A stretch of 64,000 nucleotides of DNA from Steroidobacter denitrificans (lineage in GTDB: Bacteria > Pseudomonadota > Gammaproteobacteria > Steroidobacterales > Steroidobacteraceae): positions 1,948,001 through 2,012,000 of the forward strand of contig NZ_CP011971.1 in assembly GCF_001579945.1 (NCBI RefSeq), read 5' to 3'. The stretch's first letter is position 1; each line of letters begins with the position of its first letter. The notes under the pieces are model-generated. The model saw only the letters and a program-made list of their open reading frames with translations. It searched no databases and had not been told where the DNA came from. Positions 61,467 through 64,000 of this stretch are shown here, one piece after another. A program made the position numbers and the translations under genes.

Positions 61467-62111
61467 TTGAATCCAAGTGACGATCCCGTGCCCGGCGCTC
61501 CGCGCCTGATCCTGGCCTCTACATCACCCTACCGGCGCCAGTTGCTGGAGCGTCTTGGCCTGCCCTTCGCCACCCGCCGCCCCGATGTCGATGAATCCGC
61601 CCGTCCCGGCGAGGATGCAGCGACGCTCACCGGCCGGTTGGCGCAAGCCAAGGCCGAAGCTGTCGCGCAAAGGCAGCCCGACAGTATCGTTGTCGGCTCG
61701 GATCAGCTGGCGACCTGCGCCGGACGGATACTTGGCAAACCCGGCTCCGAGGGGCGCGCCATAGAACAATTGCGCTCGCTGAGCGGCACGCGCGTCATCT
61801 TCCACACCGCGGTGCACGTAATGCACAGCGGTTCGCCACGAGAGCAACCGGCGCAAGGACAGTGGCGGGCCGGACCGGCCGAAACCCACATGGACACGAC
61901 CATAGTCCATTTCCGCTCCCTGAGCGACGAGGAGATCCGGCGCTATGTCGCGCGCGAGCACCCCCTGGACTGCGCCGGCGGATTCAAGGCGGAAGGACTC
62001 GGTATCAGCCTGTTCGAGCGCATCGAATCACAGGACCCCACGGGCTTGATCGGACTGCCATTGATCTGGCTGGCCGGCGCGTTACGCCGGCAAGGCTTCA
62101 TACTGCCCTGA
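61467..62111 (+). CDS. maf: Maf-like nucleotide pyrophosphatase (YceF type)
   Basis: 214 residues from TTG 61467, with GGAGG 6 bases upstream. Maf motifs: LILASTSPYRRQLLERLGLPF, VVGSDQLATCAGRILGKPG, HFRSLSDEEIRRYVAREHPLDCAGGFKAEGLG, and the final Glu-rich helix FERIESQDPTGLIGLPL. YceF-type Maf hydrolyses m7GTP and related modified nucleotides. It is divergent from yceD and convergent with rluC, as in E. coli. The stop is followed by a hexamer repeat. Confidence 0.93.
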   Translation: MNPSDDPVPGAPRLILASTSPYRRQLLERLGLPFATRRPDVDESARPGEDAATLTGRLAQAKAEAVAQRQPDSIVVGSDQLATCAGRILGKPGSEGRAIEQLRSLSGTRVIFHTAVHVMHSGSPREQPAQGQWRAGPAETHMDTTIVHFRSLSDEEIRRYVAREHPLDCAGGFKAEGLGISLFERIESQDPTGLIGLPLIWLAGALRRQGFILP

Positions 62112-62135
62112 CACTGGCACTGGCACTGGCACTGG
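62112..62135. repeat. CACTGG hexanucleotide repeat after maf
   Basis: Four CACTGG units (62112-62135) start on the base after the maf stop codon and are followed by CACCGC. A second in-frame hexamer array lies in ppsA. It is too short to be a regulatory element by itself, and is a candidate slippage site. Confidence 0.8.
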
Positions 62136-62198
62136 CACCGCCCACTCTCATTGCTCCCGGCTCCCGGCTTCTCGGTGCCGGTCCGTAAGCGCCGATCA

Positions 62199-62267
62199 GT
62201 TCCACCCTGGGCCGTCTCACCGCCGTGCATTCCAATCGCACGGCGGTGAGACGGCCCAGGGTGGAAC
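62199..62267. repeat. 30-bp perfect inverted repeat between maf and rluC
   Basis: The left arm is 62199-62228 (starts GTTCCACCC, ends CCGCCGTGC) and the right arm 62238-62267 (starts GCACGGCGG, ends GGGTGGAAC). All 30 pairs match and the loop is the 9 bases ATTCCAATC. It is in the convergent gap between maf and rluC. It may act as a strong bidirectional terminator, but no U-tract follows and its length is unusual for one. Confidence 0.85.
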
Positions 62268-62345
62268 CGCAACGTCCGAACGGTCCGAACCGCAGTCTCG
62301 GAGCGACCGAGCCGGAGTCACGGCTGCGCAGCCTCCCGCGGACAA

Positions 62346-63305
62346 TCAGCCCTGCGCCAGCCGGTCCAGGACCGACTGCAACTCCGGCGGCAAGGCGGCA
62401 GTGATCGTGAACGGCACAGCCGCACCCGCTCGGGTGAAGCTGAGCGAATGCGCATGCAGAAACATGCGCTGCAAACCCGCAGCCCGAATCTTCGCATCCA
62501 GGTCGCGTTCGCAGTATTTTTCATCCCCTGCGATAGGGTGGCCCGCATGTGCGGCATGCACCCGGATCTGATGGGTCCGCCCGGTTCCCAGGGAGACATC
62601 CAGCAAGGTTGCCGCTTTGCCGAAATGCCGCAGCGGCTCGAATCGCGTCGAGGCCTCACGCCCCGCCGCATGCACACGCACCACACGTTCTCCACCCTGA
62701 CGCTGATGAGTCATGAGGGGCAGGTCGATCGTTTTCGCGCCGAATGGCCAGCGGCCCACGACCAGTGCCAGGTAGCGCTTTTCCATGCGCCGTTCGCGCA
62801 ACAACGCGTGCAGCTCACGCAGCGCGGCACGGCGCTTGGCGACCAGCAGACAACCGCTGGTCTCGCGATCCAGCCGATGCACCAGTTCCAGCTCCGTAAG
62901 TTGTGGATACGCAGCTCGCAGCGCTTCGATGACGCCGAAATTCAGACCGCTGCCGCCATGCACCGCCACGCCGGCGGGCTTGTTCAGTACGATCAGATCG
63001 CGATCCTCGTAGATCACCGCCCCGGTAACGAATTCCCGCAGGGCGCGCGAAGGTGTCTTGGGTACATCCTGCTGCGCGGCGGAGGCGCTGCGCTGCAGCG
63101 GCGGCAGGCGGATGCGGTCACCTGCCGCCAGGCGCTGTGAGGCGGCAGCACGCTTGCCGTTGATCCGGACTTCGCCCCGGCGCAGGATTCGATACAGCCG
63201 GCTGCGCGGCACATCCTTGAGGATGCGGGCCAGGAAATTATCGATGCGCTGTCCTGCCTCTCCCTCGCCGGCCTCCACGTAAGCCACCTTCGATGCCGCC
63301 GGCAT
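62346..63305 (-). CDS. rluC: 23S rRNA pseudouridine synthase RluC
   Basis: 319 residues from ATG 63305, equal in length to E. coli RluC. An S4 domain comes first (QRIDNFLARILKDVPRSRLYRILRRGEVRING), then the RluA-type catalytic domain with LELVHRLDRETSGCLLVAKR (catalytic Asp in HRLD) and GRTHQIRVHAAHAGHPIAGD. In E. coli it modifies 955, 2504 and 2580 of 23S rRNA. The frame is open upstream with ATG at 63509 and 63566, which would add a 68- or 87-residue R/P/A/S-rich N-terminus; the start is uncertain. Confidence 0.9.
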   Translation of the reverse strand: MPAASKVAYVEAGEGEAGQRIDNFLARILKDVPRSRLYRILRRGEVRINGKRAAASQRLAAGDRIRLPPLQRSASAAQQDVPKTPSRALREFVTGAVIYEDRDLIVLNKPAGVAVHGGSGLNFGVIEALRAAYPQLTELELVHRLDRETSGCLLVAKRRAALRELHALLRERRMEKRYLALVVGRWPFGAKTIDLPLMTHQRQGGERVVRVHAAGREASTRFEPLRHFGKAATLLDVSLGTGRTHQIRVHAAHAGHPIAGDEKYCERDLDAKIRAAGLQRMFLHAHSLSFTRAGAAVPFTITAALPPELQSVLDRLAQG

Positions 63306-63566
63306 CTCGCGCCCGCCTGCCGAGCCGGCGCTCGGTGGACCGGCAATCTTCGTATCGGCCACCACGCCGGCCGATTCAGGCACATGAGCGCGGCGCGCGG
63401 TACGCGGCGCCGGCCGGGCGGCACCGGCCGGACGGCCCAGGGAGGACGAACGTGAGGAGATGCTCGCAGGCGCCTTTCGGGGGCCGCGCGGGCGAGAAAA
63501 GTTCGGCATGCGGGTATCGTCTTGGAATCGAACGTAAGCTATTGATTGACCATTGAGGGAATCCAT

Positions 63567-64000
63567 CTGCCCTGATATATTACCCGCTGCTTTCCAGCTG
63601 TCGCGCCGCACCGTGGACTCGAAGTCCGGTACAGCACGCAGCTCATCCGTGGCGTCTCGGACCGGACTCTCGAGAGGATCGATCCACAGGCGCTGCATCT
63701 TAGTTGGTTCCACTCGAACCTGCCTCGCCAAGTATTTTCTCGACGGCCTGTGCCCGGTCCGACCCATCGGACCGCCCCGTGCCACCGGCATCGCAGCGAT
63801 GCCTTGGTCGTGAAACGACGCGGTAGCAGGCTTGCGTAGAATCATCGCTCGGCCGCGCAAGCGGTCACGCCGCGACCTGCAACTCGGGATCCGGGTGACC
63901 GTGGAACGTACAGAGCGGGCTCAACCACGTAATCAGATAAGAATACGCGGACCAACAGACGGGCTCGGGGGGTTCGACCGACCAGCATCCCCAACCCTCA
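63567..64000. other. Region upstream of rluC, possible leader of a gene beyond the window
   Basis: 434 bases with no gene I can support. TAATATATC (about 63576-63584 on the minus strand reading) is the clearest promoter-like element and would drive rluC. In E. coli the divergent rne gene has a 361-base 5' leader here; the plus-strand sequence to 64000 could be a similar leader. Nothing in the window proves it. Confidence 0.35.

Noticed and set aside
63553-63813. Plus-strand frame of 86 residues at the window end as the start of rne
   Set aside because: It does not resemble the RNase E N-terminus; the real gene, if present, lies beyond 64000.

Overview
The window reads as one stretch of a gammaproteobacterial chromosome with high GC (roughly 60% by eye). 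The evidence is the gene content: gspCDEF, ppsA/ppsR, orn, rsgA, dnaX-ebfC-recR behind a short SRP RNA, lexA, the type IV minor pilin cluster, and rluC/maf/yceD/rpmF/plsX in the E. coli arrangement. A heme d1 (denitrification) cluster next to a FadD3-like steroid-type CoA ligase and an SDR suggests a denitrifying, possibly steroid-degrading relative of Steroidobacteraceae. That placement is an inference from gene content, not a database result.

Layout. 1-5.4 kb: end of gspC, then gspD, gspE, gspF (type II secretion). 5.4-11.4 kb: small acidic protein, receiver-like/nucleotide cyclase, Hsp20, secreted HEXXH protein, Gfo/Idh oxidoreductase and three small proteins, one behind a perfect CRP-type palindrome. 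11.6-15.4 kb: Prc protease, then a convergent DUF1249/coiled-coil operon. 15.5-19.3 kb: divergent ppsR and ppsA. 19.4-25.4 kb: orn, M48 protease, rsgA, recR, ebfC, dnaX and SRP RNA. 25.6-29.9 kb: queF, PIN-PhoH ATPase, bcp, gcvR-like, dapA.

29.9-36.1 kb is accessory. A 14-bp minisatellite leads into tRNA-Ser(GGA). A decayed serine recombinase abuts the tRNA 3' end, followed by higBA, a truncated ORF cut by an IS21-like end, the FadD3-like ligase, an SDR and a catalase. 36.3-44.7 kb: a GATase, then nirC-nirF-nirDL-nirG-nirH-nirJ-nirN for heme d1, convergent with cysG, which makes siroheme, the substrate of NirDLGH. nirS and nirE are not in the window. 44.9-49.3 kb: feoA-feoB-accessory behind a Fur-like box, dps, and lexA with an SOS box.

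49.6-57.1 kb: fimT-pilV-pilW-pilX-pilY1-pilE, visibly lower in GC than its surroundings. 57.5-64 kb: an alanine-zipper lipoprotein with a strong terminator, an L,D-transpeptidase, plsX, rpmF, yceD, maf, a 30-bp perfect inverted repeat and rluC. The last ~430 bases hold no gene I can support and may be the leader of a gene beyond the window (rne lies divergent from rluC in E. coli).

I found no CRISPR array, prophage or defence island. The best candidates for new biology are the tRNA-Ser island, the repeats (14-bp minisatellite, in-frame hexamers in ppsA, 30-bp hairpin), the CRP-site small protein, and the DUF1249/coiled-coil operon with a possible leaderless promoter.
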